Source: WTGA01 sp965231865
GTDB taxonomy: Bacteria; Pseudomonadota; Gammaproteobacteria; Arenicellales; Poriferihabitantaceae
Assembly: GCA_965231865.1 (NCBI GenBank)
Contig: CBDDOJ010000002.1
Span: 1,178,001 to 1,242,000 of the forward strand
Direction of reading: 5' to 3'
DNA: 64,000 bases
Numbering within the stretch: the stretch's first letter is position 1; each line of letters starts with the position of its first letter. The notes under the pieces were generated by a model that was given only the letters and a program-made list of their open reading frames with translations, had not been told where the DNA came from and made no database searches. Positions 39,006-45,679 of this stretch are shown in pieces. A program made the translations under genes and the position numbers.

Positions 39006-39433
39006 TTATGAGTATCCCCATCAGAACTAGAACCAGAAAACCCTGATATATTTCTCATCGAGCTTCCTACTCCCAGTAATAACGTGAAAAGTCCAAGTGC
39101 CCCAAGAAATCCAGGCAAGTCTTTCTTCAAGTAAACACCAGCCATCACTATCAAATAGCCGACTAAAACTATCCAAAAGTGTGGATTGATTTTTCTAAAT
39201 TTCATTTGTATCCACCCTCTTTTTGTTTCAGGATTATATGTATGCTCACCCTCATCAGAACCAGAAACCTCTAGTAAATTACCTATCCAGCTTAATGCTC
39301 CCAGTGCCATCGTGACAATTCCAAAAACCCCAAGAAATCCAGGCAAGTCAGTTCTCAAGTAAATACCAGCCATCAATATCAAATAGCCGACTAAAATTAC
39401 CCAAAGGTACGGTTTAATTTTTTTGAGTTTCAT
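39002..39433 (-). CDS. Two-module membrane protein (array 1)
   Basis: 143 aa, two modules of two helices each. Starts MKLKKIKPYLWVILVGYL after the leader AGAGGTTGGATACAA. The second module begins MKFRKINPHFW and is preceded by PETKRGWIQ, which is exactly the translation of a second copy of that ribosome-binding leader. So the linker is former 5' untranslated sequence. First 11 codons lie in the 804-bp exact duplication and are identical to 43538-43957; the remainder differs. Confidence 0.65.
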   Translation of the reverse strand: MKLKKIKPYLWVILVGYLILMAGIYLRTDLPGFLGVFGIVTMALGALSWIGNLLEVSGSDEGEHTYNPETKRGWIQMKFRKINPHFWIVLVGYLIVMAGVYLKKDLPGFLGALGLFTLLLGVGSSMRNISGFSGSSSDGDTHK

Positions 39434-39454
39434 TTGTATCCAACCTCTTTTCGT

Positions 39455-39700
39455 TTAACCATCTTGTTGAGGGAAATAAACTGCAAACCCAGGACCCGCC
39501 AAAAAGTTACACAGAAAAGCCATGAAGCATTCTTCGTCAATCGTGACCCTGGTAGCATCCAGGGCTTCTTTTGGTGTATAAATCCGGTCTGTACAAACCA
39601 TCGCCAATGGTCCCTTTGTGCAATGAATGCATGCCAGTGAGGCAATATTTCCTGTCAGTATCCAGAGTAAAAAGGGGGAATGATCAATATGAAAGGTCAT
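39455..39700 (-). pseudogene. Remnant of the array-linked second ORF, duplicated
   Basis: Open frame of 81 codons whose C-terminal half (TPKEALDATRVTIDEECFMA, then FLCNFLAGPG) matches the array-linked ORF family, with about a dozen residues missing between DEEC and FMAF. The N-terminal half is unrelated to the family. Sits just upstream of the two-module membrane gene. Identical copy at 43979-44224. It may be an expressed fusion, but a decayed copy is more likely. Confidence 0.45.
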
Positions 39701-39707
39701 TCGTGGG

Positions 39708-39773
39708 GGTGGCGCTCATCAAAACCGCGCCACCAGAGTCAATAAAATTGGCGCAGTGCTTAAAACTACGCCA
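39708..39773 (+). repeat. Tandem-hairpin element, copy 1
   Basis: Two consecutive inverted repeats: GGTGGCGC / GCGCCACC (39708-39715 and 39727-39734) and TGGCGCAG / CTACGCCA (39749-39773, imperfect). The same element occurs at 40978-41043 before fic and at 44232-44297. A family of small structured repeats, or regulatory RNA/DNA sites. Confidence 0.7.
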
Positions 39774-39908
39774 TAATTATTGCCAGAAGGGGTTTTGGTT
39801 TGGGAGCGGCCGCGAACCGCGCCATTACGGTGGCCATCTCCCTTGGGGGGTATGGTTGCTATGGTTATATCCTCGATTTAATGCAAATAAATTTTACTGT
39901 ATCATTAT

Positions 39909-39937
39909 TTTACATGTTGTCAACCCTTTGGCACAAT
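39909..39937 (+). promoter_or_regulatory. Candidate promoter of the WYL gene
   Basis: TTTACA (39909-39914) and CACAAT (39932-39937), 17-bp spacer, 31 bp before the WYL start. Weak -10. The copy at 44433-44461 is identical. Confidence 0.35.
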
Positions 39938-39967
39938 TGTTTGAGCAATAAAAGGTAGGATTGGAAT

Positions 39968-40834
39968 ATGGGAGCTGAAAAGCATGAGGTTTCACTTCGA
40001 TTGAGGGCGATTGAGTTGCTGGCTCATTGGGAGGGGCGGCTTGTGACCAATCGGCTGGTGGACTGGTTTGGGATAAGCAGGCAGCAGGCGTCTGCCGATA
40101 TTAAGCGGTATATAACAAACTATAACCCTGATTCCCTGGTGCACGATCCCGCGGTTAAAGCGTACGTTCCAAAGCCGGGGTTCCGGCCCGTTTTGACCAC
40201 CGGGCATATCAACGAGTATCTGAATATGGTTTCGGGGATGGTCGGTGAACCGATGGCCGTAATTCTCGAGACCGATTTAAATTTTGCATCGGTGCAGTTG
40301 CCGGACAGGTCAGTCTATCCTGAGGTGGTTAGAGAGGTCATCAAGGCCTGTCGTGGAAAAGGGAGTATTCGAATCCTTTATGCCTCGATGGCAAACCCGG
40401 TATGGAGCGAGAGGGTTATTTCTCCGCATACCCTGGTTTACACGGGATTTCGCTGGCATGTTCGGGCTTACTGCCACAAACGCAATGAATTCCGGGACTT
40501 CATTCTGTCCAGGATAGACCGGACGCCAAAACCTGCTGCAGATCCGTCACCCGACCCCGCACAGGATTCCCTGTGGAATGAGAAAATCCTTTTGACCCTC
40601 GTGCCGAATCCGAAGCTGAACGATAGCCAGAAGGCGATGGTTGAGAAGGACTTTGGGATGTCGGATGGCCGGTTCCGGATTTCGGTCAGAAAGGCGCTGG
40701 CGCACTATACGCTGCAACGCTATCAGGCAGCGATCACCGTGGATGAGACAGCTGATGAGTTTAAGTTTCCCATCATCCTTTTGGATTCAGACAGGAAGAA
40801 GTTGAGTCCGTATTTGTTCGACTCAGAGTCTTAG
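39968..40834 (+). CDS. WYL-domain transcriptional regulator (BrxR/CapW-like)
   Basis: 288 aa. N-terminal winged helix (about 8-60, LVTNRLVDWFGISRQQASAD), middle linker, WYL domain (about 120-190: VISPHTLVYTGFRWHVRAYC and DFILSRI) and a C-terminal WCX-like region. This order matches BrxR/CapW regulators, dimeric repressors often found next to phage-defence genes; their WYL domain is thought to sense a ligand, possibly nucleic acid. Divergent from the membrane-module array, with fic downstream. Its natural targets are likely the shared spacer 39434-39967. First 79 codons lie in the exact duplication. Confidence 0.82.
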   Translation: MGAEKHEVSLRLRAIELLAHWEGRLVTNRLVDWFGISRQQASADIKRYITNYNPDSLVHDPAVKAYVPKPGFRPVLTTGHINEYLNMVSGMVGEPMAVILETDLNFASVQLPDRSVYPEVVREVIKACRGKGSIRILYASMANPVWSERVISPHTLVYTGFRWHVRAYCHKRNEFRDFILSRIDRTPKPAADPSPDPAQDSLWNEKILLTLVPNPKLNDSQKAMVEKDFGMSDGRFRISVRKALAHYTLQRYQAAITVDETADEFKFPIILLDSDRKKLSPYLFDSES

Positions 40835-40845
40835 GGGAGGTTGAT

Positions 40846-40912
40846 ATTTGAGCGGAGTCCGCAAAGCTCCGCCAAATAAAGCCCACCGTCGCAGCCTACA
40901 GGCAATAAAAAA
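40846..40912 (+). repeat. Hairpin repeat flanking fic, left copy
   Basis: About 67 bp with a stem GCGGAG / CTCCGC (40852-40857 and 40867-40872) followed by GCAGCCTACAGGCAATAAAA. A close copy lies at 42624-42687 in the same orientation, on the other side of fic. Confidence 0.6.
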
Positions 40913-40977
40913 GACCAACCGAAAAGTTGACCTTCATATATTGGTGGGAATTATCAATATGAAAGGTCGTTCAGGAG

Positions 40978-41060
40978 GGTGGCGCTCATCAAAACCGCGC
41001 CACCAGAGTCAAAAAAAGTGGCGCAGTTCTTAAAACTGCGCCATAATTGCGCTGCAATTA
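40978..41060 (+). repeat. Tandem-hairpin element, copy 2, upstream of fic
   Basis: GGTGGCGC / GCGCCACC (40978-40985, 40997-41004), a perfect 10-bp stem TGGCGCAGTT / AACTGCGCCA (41019-41043), and a third palindrome TAATTGC-GCT-GCAATTA (41044-41060) ending 24 bp before the fic start. Placement suits an operator or a 5' untranslated structure for fic. The first two hairpins are shared with copies 1 and 3. Confidence 0.7.
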
Positions 41061-41084
41061 ACTTCAAACAGCGTCAAAACAAGT

Positions 41085-42455
41085 ATGTCATCTACCAGCG
41101 ACTTATTGAGCAGTATTAAAATATCGATAAATGGGGTCACTCTGGCAGAGCTTCTGAAACAACACCCCAATATTGCCAGACGTACCGCACAGCGGCAGAT
41201 TTCCAGGCTGATTCAAAATGGAGAGGTGGTCGCCCGCGGTGAAGGCCGGGCTCGCCGCTATTTCAATACGGATGTCCCAACAGGAATTGGCTCCGATTTG
41301 GGTAGAAAAGATGCTTTCCCGGGTTTTATCCCGGTGTCTGCTGACAGTCAGGATATTTTGAGTTATATCGATCAACCGCTGGTTGCACGAAAACCTGTGG
41401 GTTATCAGCGAGATTTTCTGGATGCCTACCGTCCCAATGAAACCTGGTACCTGTCGGAATCCCTGCGGCGCCAATTGCACAAAATGGGTCAGACCACTGA
41501 TATTAATGAGCCTGCTGGGACATATAGTCGTGCCATCCTGAGTCGACTGCTTATCGATCTGTCCTGGGCATCCAGTCTCCTGGAAGGGAATACCTATTCA
41601 CGACTTGATACCCGTGAACTCATCGAACAGGGCAAAGCGGCACGGGGCAAAGCGGCCATTGAAACTCAAATGATCTTGAATCATAAGTCCGCCATCGAAC
41701 TCTTAGTGGAAAATATCGATACGGTTGAGTTCAACCGGTATACCTTAATGAATCTGCACAGTGCGTTGTCGGAAAATTTACTGCCAAACCCTGCCGATGA
41801 AGGGCGAATTCGTCAACATGCCGTTGATATTGGAAAGAGTGTCTATCGTCCACTGTCCGCATCCGTGCAAATAGAAGAGGCACTCTGTGGGTTGCTTGGC
41901 AAAGCGGGTCAGATTGCCGATGCTTTTGAGCAGTCCTTTTTTATGATGGTGCATTTGCCCTATTTGCAGCCGTTTGCCGACATCAATAAACGAACCTCCC
42001 GCTTGGTCGCAAACCTGCCTTTATTTCGCGCGAACTTATGCCCACTGACTTTTCTTGATGTACCTGAACAGGCATACCGCCGCGCGATTCTCGGCATTTA
42101 TGAAATGGTTCGCGTTGAGTTACTGCGTGACCTTTATGTTTGGGCCTATGAACGCTCCACACATGAATATTTGGCAATCAAACAAAACCTGGCAGAACCT
42201 GACCCACTGCGCCTGACTTGGCGCGACTTTATCAAGCAAACCATCCATACAGTGATTATTGGTCCAGAGCAAGATCCGTTCATCACTATCCAGCGAGCCG
42301 TTAAAGAACAAATCCCGGTGTCTGACCAAAATGAGTTACAGGCACTGATTGTAGATGAACTTAGACGATTGCATGAAGGAGTCCTGGCACGCTATGGCTT
42401 ACGGCCCTCGGAATTTTCCGCCTGGAAGACAGCGCATACATCTTCGAAAGATTAA
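41085..42455 (+). CDS. Fic-domain protein with N-terminal winged helix
   Basis: 456 aa. N-terminal winged-helix domain (about 1-65, with RTAQRQISRLIQNGEV), then a Fic core and a C-terminal helical part. An inhibitory-helix motif S-x-x-x-E-G-N (SSLLEGN) sits before the core, as in self-inhibited class II Fic proteins. The core motif reads LQPFADINKRTSR, where HPFxxGNGR is expected: Gln295 stands in the place of the catalytic His, and NKR replaces NGR as in Doc-like proteins. It may be a natural subfamily variant with altered chemistry. Fic enzymes usually transfer AMP or other groups onto proteins. No strong Shine-Dalgarno upstream. Confidence 0.85.
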   Translation: MSSTSDLLSSIKISINGVTLAELLKQHPNIARRTAQRQISRLIQNGEVVARGEGRARRYFNTDVPTGIGSDLGRKDAFPGFIPVSADSQDILSYIDQPLVARKPVGYQRDFLDAYRPNETWYLSESLRRQLHKMGQTTDINEPAGTYSRAILSRLLIDLSWASSLLEGNTYSRLDTRELIEQGKAARGKAAIETQMILNHKSAIELLVENIDTVEFNRYTLMNLHSALSENLLPNPADEGRIRQHAVDIGKSVYRPLSASVQIEEALCGLLGKAGQIADAFEQSFFMMVHLPYLQPFADINKRTSRLVANLPLFRANLCPLTFLDVPEQAYRRAILGIYEMVRVELLRDLYVWAYERSTHEYLAIKQNLAEPDPLRLTWRDFIKQTIHTVIIGPEQDPFITIQRAVKEQIPVSDQNELQALIVDELRRLHEGVLARYGLRPSEFSAWKTAHTSSKD

Positions 42456-42692
42456 AATTTGGTATCAATAAGTTTCCCCAGTCCAAGGTTTCGGAACTTT
42501 AACCCCAATATTTCGGTAAACGATCCAAAACAGCGATCTTTCCAGTCTCGACAGGGTGTTTTCAGGTTTAATGATCCGGCAGTGCTCAACAGAAAGCGGT
42601 TTTTTGAAAAGTCCGCAATTGGCATTTGATCGGAGTTTGCAAAGCTCCGCCAAACAAGGCCTGAGCTGTAGCCTACAGGCAATAAAAGGGGA
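42456..42692 (+). other. Spacer between fic and array 2
   Basis: Convergent region holding the right copy of the fic-flanking repeat. On the minus strand a fragment reads LSRLERSLFWIVYRNIGVKV, possibly a remnant of a mobile-element protein, but I cannot name it. No intact gene. Confidence 0.35.
42624..42687 (+). repeat. Hairpin repeat flanking fic, right copy
   Basis: Copy of 40846-40912: GATCGGAGTTTGCAAAGCTC..., then GTAGCCTACAGGCAATAAAA. Together they bracket fic as direct repeats about 1.8 kb apart. The stem here is CGGAG / CTCCG. Confidence 0.6.
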
Positions 42693-43301
42693 TTATAGAC
42701 TTGATCGGAAATCCCTCATATATTTCTCCGTCCCGAGCACTATTACTCCAAGGAGTATCGTGTAAACCCCGGCCTGGAGAAGAAATTCAGACCAGTCGCT
42801 TTGCAGGTAAATACCAGCCATGAACATCAAATAGCCGACTAAAATTATCCAAAAGTGCGGATTAATTTTTTTAAATTTCATTTGGGGATTATATTCATTA
42901 CCATCCTCATCAGAACCAAAAGCCCCTGGTGCATTTCCCAGCCGGCCTATTGCTCCCTGTACCATTGTGAAAATCCCACACAGTTGAAGAAATATATACC
43001 AGTCACTCCCCAGGTAAACACCAGCTATCAACGCAAAATAGCCGACTGAAACTATCCAGAGGTACGGATTAATTTTTTTAAATTTCATTTGGAGATTATA
43101 TTCATGACGGTCCTCATCAGAGCCAGAAACAGAAAACCCTTGTGAGTTTCCCATCCAGCCTATTGTTCCCAGGATTACCGTGAAAAGCCCACCCCACATA
43201 AGAAATTCAGGCCAGGTGGTCCGCAAGTAAACGCCAGCTATTAACATCAGATAGCCGACTGAAATTATCCAAAGGTGTGGTTTGATTTTTTTACATTTCA
43301 T
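42693..43301 (-). CDS. Three-module membrane protein (array 2)
   Basis: 202 aa, three tandem two-helix modules starting MKCKKIKPHLW, MKFKKINPYLW and MKFKKINPHFW; six predicted helices. Linkers are acidic (GSDEDRHEYNLQ, GSDEDGNEYNPQ). Same architecture and order as 38207-38782 in array 1, but diverged, so the arrays themselves are old duplicates. The C-terminus ends GTEKYMRDFRSSL. Function unknown. Confidence 0.65.
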   Translation of the reverse strand: MKCKKIKPHLWIISVGYLMLIAGVYLRTTWPEFLMWGGLFTVILGTIGWMGNSQGFSVSGSDEDRHEYNLQMKFKKINPYLWIVSVGYFALIAGVYLGSDWYIFLQLCGIFTMVQGAIGRLGNAPGAFGSDEDGNEYNPQMKFKKINPHFWIILVGYLMFMAGIYLQSDWSEFLLQAGVYTILLGVIVLGTEKYMRDFRSSL

Positions 43302-43335
43302 TTCTCTTCAACCTCATTTTCGTTTAATCATCTTG

Positions 43336-43536
43336 TTACGGGAAATAAACTGCAAACCCAGGACCTGACAGAAAACCGCACAGAAAAGCCATGAAGTATG
43401 CTTCCTTGGGTCTCCGAATAATTTCTTCCTGGATAAACTGCCTTTCGTCGTCAATCGTGGCCCCCGACCGCATCCAGGACTTCTTTTGATGTGCGAGGAT
43501 TCTTTCCAGGTTGGTTTTTTTCTTGTTCATGACCAT
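43336..43536 (-). CDS. Array-linked second ORF, intact copy
   Basis: 66 aa. MVMNKKKTNLERILAHQKKS, an acidic middle (TIDDERQFIQEEIIRRPKEA) and a hydrophobic end (YFMAFLCGFLSGPGFAVYFP) that could insert in or lie against the membrane. ATG is one base from the stop of the two-module gene upstream, with TTAGG before it, so translation is probably coupled. Only intact copy of four. Family unknown. Confidence 0.5.
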   Translation of the reverse strand: MVMNKKKTNLERILAHQKKSWMRSGATIDDERQFIQEEIIRRPKEAYFMAFLCGFLSGPGFAVYFP

Positions 43537-43537
43537 C

Positions 43538-43957
43538 CTAATCAGAATAAGGAATCCCTCGTATATCTGCCATCCCGAGCACTGTTATTCCCAGTCCTAT
43601 CATGCAACCCCCAGCCTGCACAAAAAATTCAGGCAAATCACTCACCAGGTAAAAATAGGCCATCAACATCAGATAGCCGACTAAAACTATCCAAAAGTAC
43701 GGATTAATTTTTTTAAGTTTCATTTGTATCCAACCTCTTCTCATTTGGGGAGTGTATGTGCGAGCATCCCCATCAGGACCAGGAATAGGAAACTCTAGTA
43801 CATTTCCCATCCAGCTTAGTACTCCCAGTCCCATCGTAAAAATCCCACCCAGCCCAAGAAAGAAAGGCAAGTCGTCCTTCAAGTAAACACCAACCATCAA
43901 CATCAGATAGCCGACTAAAACTATCCAAAGGTACGGTTTAATTTTTTTGAGTTTCAT
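43538..43957 (-). CDS. Two-module membrane protein (array 2)
   Basis: 139 aa. MKLKKIKPYLWIVLVGYLML then, after the linker PQMRRGWIQ (again a translated ribosome-binding leader), MKLKKINPYFWIVLVGYLML. Four helices. Counterpart of 39002-39433. Followed by the 66-aa ORF and the three-module gene, so array 2 repeats the first half of array 1. First 11 codons identical to the array 1 gene. Confidence 0.65.
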   Translation of the reverse strand: MKLKKIKPYLWIVLVGYLMLMVGVYLKDDLPFFLGLGGIFTMGLGVLSWMGNVLEFPIPGPDGDARTYTPQMRRGWIQMKLKKINPYFWIVLVGYLMLMAYFYLVSDLPEFFVQAGGCMIGLGITVLGMADIRGIPYSD

Positions 43958-43978
43958 TTGTATCCAACCTCTTTTCGT

Positions 43979-44224
43979 TTAACCATCTTGTTGAGGGAAA
44001 TAAACTGCAAACCCAGGACCCGCCAAAAAGTTACACAGAAAAGCCATGAAGCATTCTTCGTCAATCGTGACCCTGGTAGCATCCAGGGCTTCTTTTGGTG
44101 TATAAATCCGGTCTGTACAAACCATCGCCAATGGTCCCTTTGTGCAATGAATGCATGCCAGTGAGGCAATATTTCCTGTCAGTATCCAGAGTAAAAAGGG
44201 GGAATGATCAATATGAAAGGTCAT
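43979..44224 (-). pseudogene. Remnant of the array-linked second ORF, second identical copy
   Basis: Identical to 39455-39700 within the exact duplication. Contains the C-terminal family motif FMAFLCNFLAGPG but lacks part of the middle. Confidence 0.45.
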
Positions 44225-44231
44225 TCGTGGG

Positions 44232-44297
44232 GGTGGCGCTCATCAAAACCGCGCCACCAGAGTCAATAAAATTGGCGCAGTGCTTAAAACTACGCCA
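44232..44297 (+). repeat. Tandem-hairpin element, copy 3
   Basis: Same two hairpins as 39708-39773, in the exact duplication, upstream of the broken WYL gene. Confidence 0.7.
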
Positions 44298-44491
44298 TAA
44301 TTATTGCCAGAAGGGGTTTTGGTTTGGGAGCGGCCGCGAACCGCGCCATTACGGTGGCCATCTCCCTTGGGGGGTATGGTTGCTATGGTTATATCCTCGA
44401 TTTAATGCAAATAAATTTTACTGTATCATTATTTTACATGTTGTCAACCCTTTGGCACAATTGTTTGAGCAATAAAAGGTAGGATTGGAAT

Positions 44492-45040
44492 ATGGGAGCT
44501 GAAAAGCATGAGGTTTCACTTCGATTGAGGGCGATTGAGTTGCTGGCTCATTGGGAGGGGCGGCTTGTGACCAATCGGCTGGTGGACTGGTTTGGGATAA
44601 GCAGGCAGCAGGCGTCTGCCGATATTAAGCGGTATATAACAAACTATAACCCTGATTCCCTGGTGCACGATCCCGCGGTTAAAGCGTACGTTCCAAAGCC
44701 GGGGTTCCGGCCCGTTTTGACCACCGGGTGTGTATTACATGGAAATTTACCACTCAATACACGCTCAAAGTTACCACCCCCCGATCGGAGCAATAGCGAC
44801 GCAACTACAGTAGCCTGAATGGTACCCAGTTGGAGGAAGGATTTTGGGATGCCGGATGGCAGGTTCTGGATTTCGGTCAGAAAGGCGCTGGCGTACTATA
44901 CGCTGCGACGCTATCAGGCAACGATCACCGTGGATGAGGCAGCCGATGAGTTTAAGTTTCCCATCATCCTTCGATTCAGACAGGAAGAAGATGAGTCCGT
45001 ATTTGTTCGACTCAGAGTCTTAGTCGAAGTTCGCAGTTGA
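44492..45040 (+). pseudogene. Broken second WYL regulator gene
   Basis: The first 79 codons are identical to 39968-40204. From 44729 about 110 bp of unrelated sequence replaces some 440 bp of the gene (the whole WYL domain), with a stop at 44816-44818; the C-terminal part resumes at about 44837 (KDFGMPDGRFWISVRKALAY). That C-terminal part differs from the intact gene at several residues, unlike the 5' part. The foreign segment contains two TTACCAC repeats (in AATTTACCACTC and AAGTTACCACC), resembling the repeated ends of IS21-type elements. Probably not functional. Confidence 0.8.
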
Positions 45041-45230
45041 GTGTCTATGTGCGGTCTTTTCTCACACCCCCCCCCAACGATCGTTCTTGTTCGATCTCCA
45101 GGATTCTCGCATCTATATCTGCAACACTTTGAGATCTCGAACAGTCAGAACTTTGTTTAGGCATGCGCTTGGGGGGTTTAATCAGAGACTCCGCGAGAAT
45201 CCCATTCGCTGAGAACCTGTTGAAGAAGTA
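45041..45230 (+). other. Spacer before hipBA
   Basis: No gene seen. A minus-strand fragment (SQSVADIDARILEIEQERS) looks like the start of some coding sequence but is not identified. A run of nine C at about 45067-45075 could hide a sequencing slip. Confidence 0.35.
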
Positions 45231-45265
45231 TATTAGTTGCTTTTTTCGAAAAAGGAAGCTAATAT
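45231..45265 (+). promoter_or_regulatory. hipBA promoter embedded in a palindrome
   Basis: TTGCTT (45237-45242) and TAATAT (45260-45265) with a 17-bp spacer. Around them lies an inverted repeat TATTAG (45231-45236) / CTAATA (45259-45264), with TTTTTCGAAAAA in the middle. A dimeric HTH antitoxin bound here would block the promoter, the usual autoregulation of hipBA. Confidence 0.6.
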
Positions 45266-45307
45266 GTTTCTTTTCGATCTAAAGCAACTTATTTGTTGAC
45301 AAGAAAC

Positions 45308-45679
45308 ATGAAGACATTACTTCAACAACTCAAGAAACGACGTCTGGACTTGGGGCTCAAGCAAAATGATATGATGCTGCGTGTAGGTGTTTCACGTCAG
45401 CAATATCAGCGCTTGGAGTCAAAGGGAAACCCCAGGCTGGCAACCCTTGAGTTGATAACAAAGGGCCTTAATAGTGAAATTATGCTTATACCCAGGGAGA
45501 AGCTGAGTGCTGTTTTAGCCGCACTTGAGGAGCACCCTCGCGCCGATGATCAAGGAGACAGTGGGGTCTCCAGCAGAGCCCCATCCAGGCATATCAAAGA
45601 TGCATCACGATCAAAGGGAAAAAAGGAAAAAAACCTTTCGGATGATCCCTGGCAAGGTCTGCTGGGAGATGACTCGTGA
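45308..45679 (+). CDS. hipB: HipB-like helix-turn-helix antitoxin
   Basis: 123 aa. An HTH of the Cro/CI type (about 5-55, with RLDLGLKQNDMMLRVGVSRQ) and a long polar tail rich in S, K, D. ATG 45308 chosen; the frame opens at a TTG 15 bases earlier. Its stop overlaps the hipA start (GTGA). Expected to bind the promoter palindrome upstream and to neutralise HipA. Confidence 0.82.
   Translation: MKTLLQQLKKRRLDLGLKQNDMMLRVGVSRQQYQRLESKGNPRLATLELITKGLNSEIMLIPREKLSAVLAALEEHPRADDQGDSGVSSRAPSRHIKDASRSKGKKEKNLSDDPWQGLLGDDS

Larger units (their letters stand above)
39401..40204 (+). repeat. 804-bp exact direct repeat, copy 1
   Basis: Identical base for base, as far as I can align by eye, with 43925-44728 (constant offset 4524, no gaps). 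It runs from codon 11 of the two-module membrane gene (minus) through the divergent regulatory region, a remnant ORF and two hairpins, to codon 79 of the WYL gene. Both ends are abrupt and fall inside genes. Confidence 0.9.
43925..44728 (+). repeat. 804-bp exact direct repeat, copy 2
   Basis: Exact copy of 39401-40204. At its right end the WYL reading frame changes abruptly into unrelated sequence at 44729. At the left end, the membrane gene diverges from its counterpart immediately. Confidence 0.9.

Noticed and set aside
39571..39951. A 126-codon plus-strand frame, repeated identically at 44095-44475
   Set aside because: It is kept open in both places only because the DNA is an exact duplicate; it runs through the hairpin element and regulatory region and resembles no family.
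42452..42682. Possible transposase fragment on the minus strand after fic
   Set aside because: Two overlapping short frames with suggestive residues but not enough to name a family.
37490..43957. CRISPR array suggested by the many short repeats
   Set aside because: Repeats are the conserved starts of membrane-module genes at irregular spacing, are coding and are diverged; no equal spacers and no cas genes.
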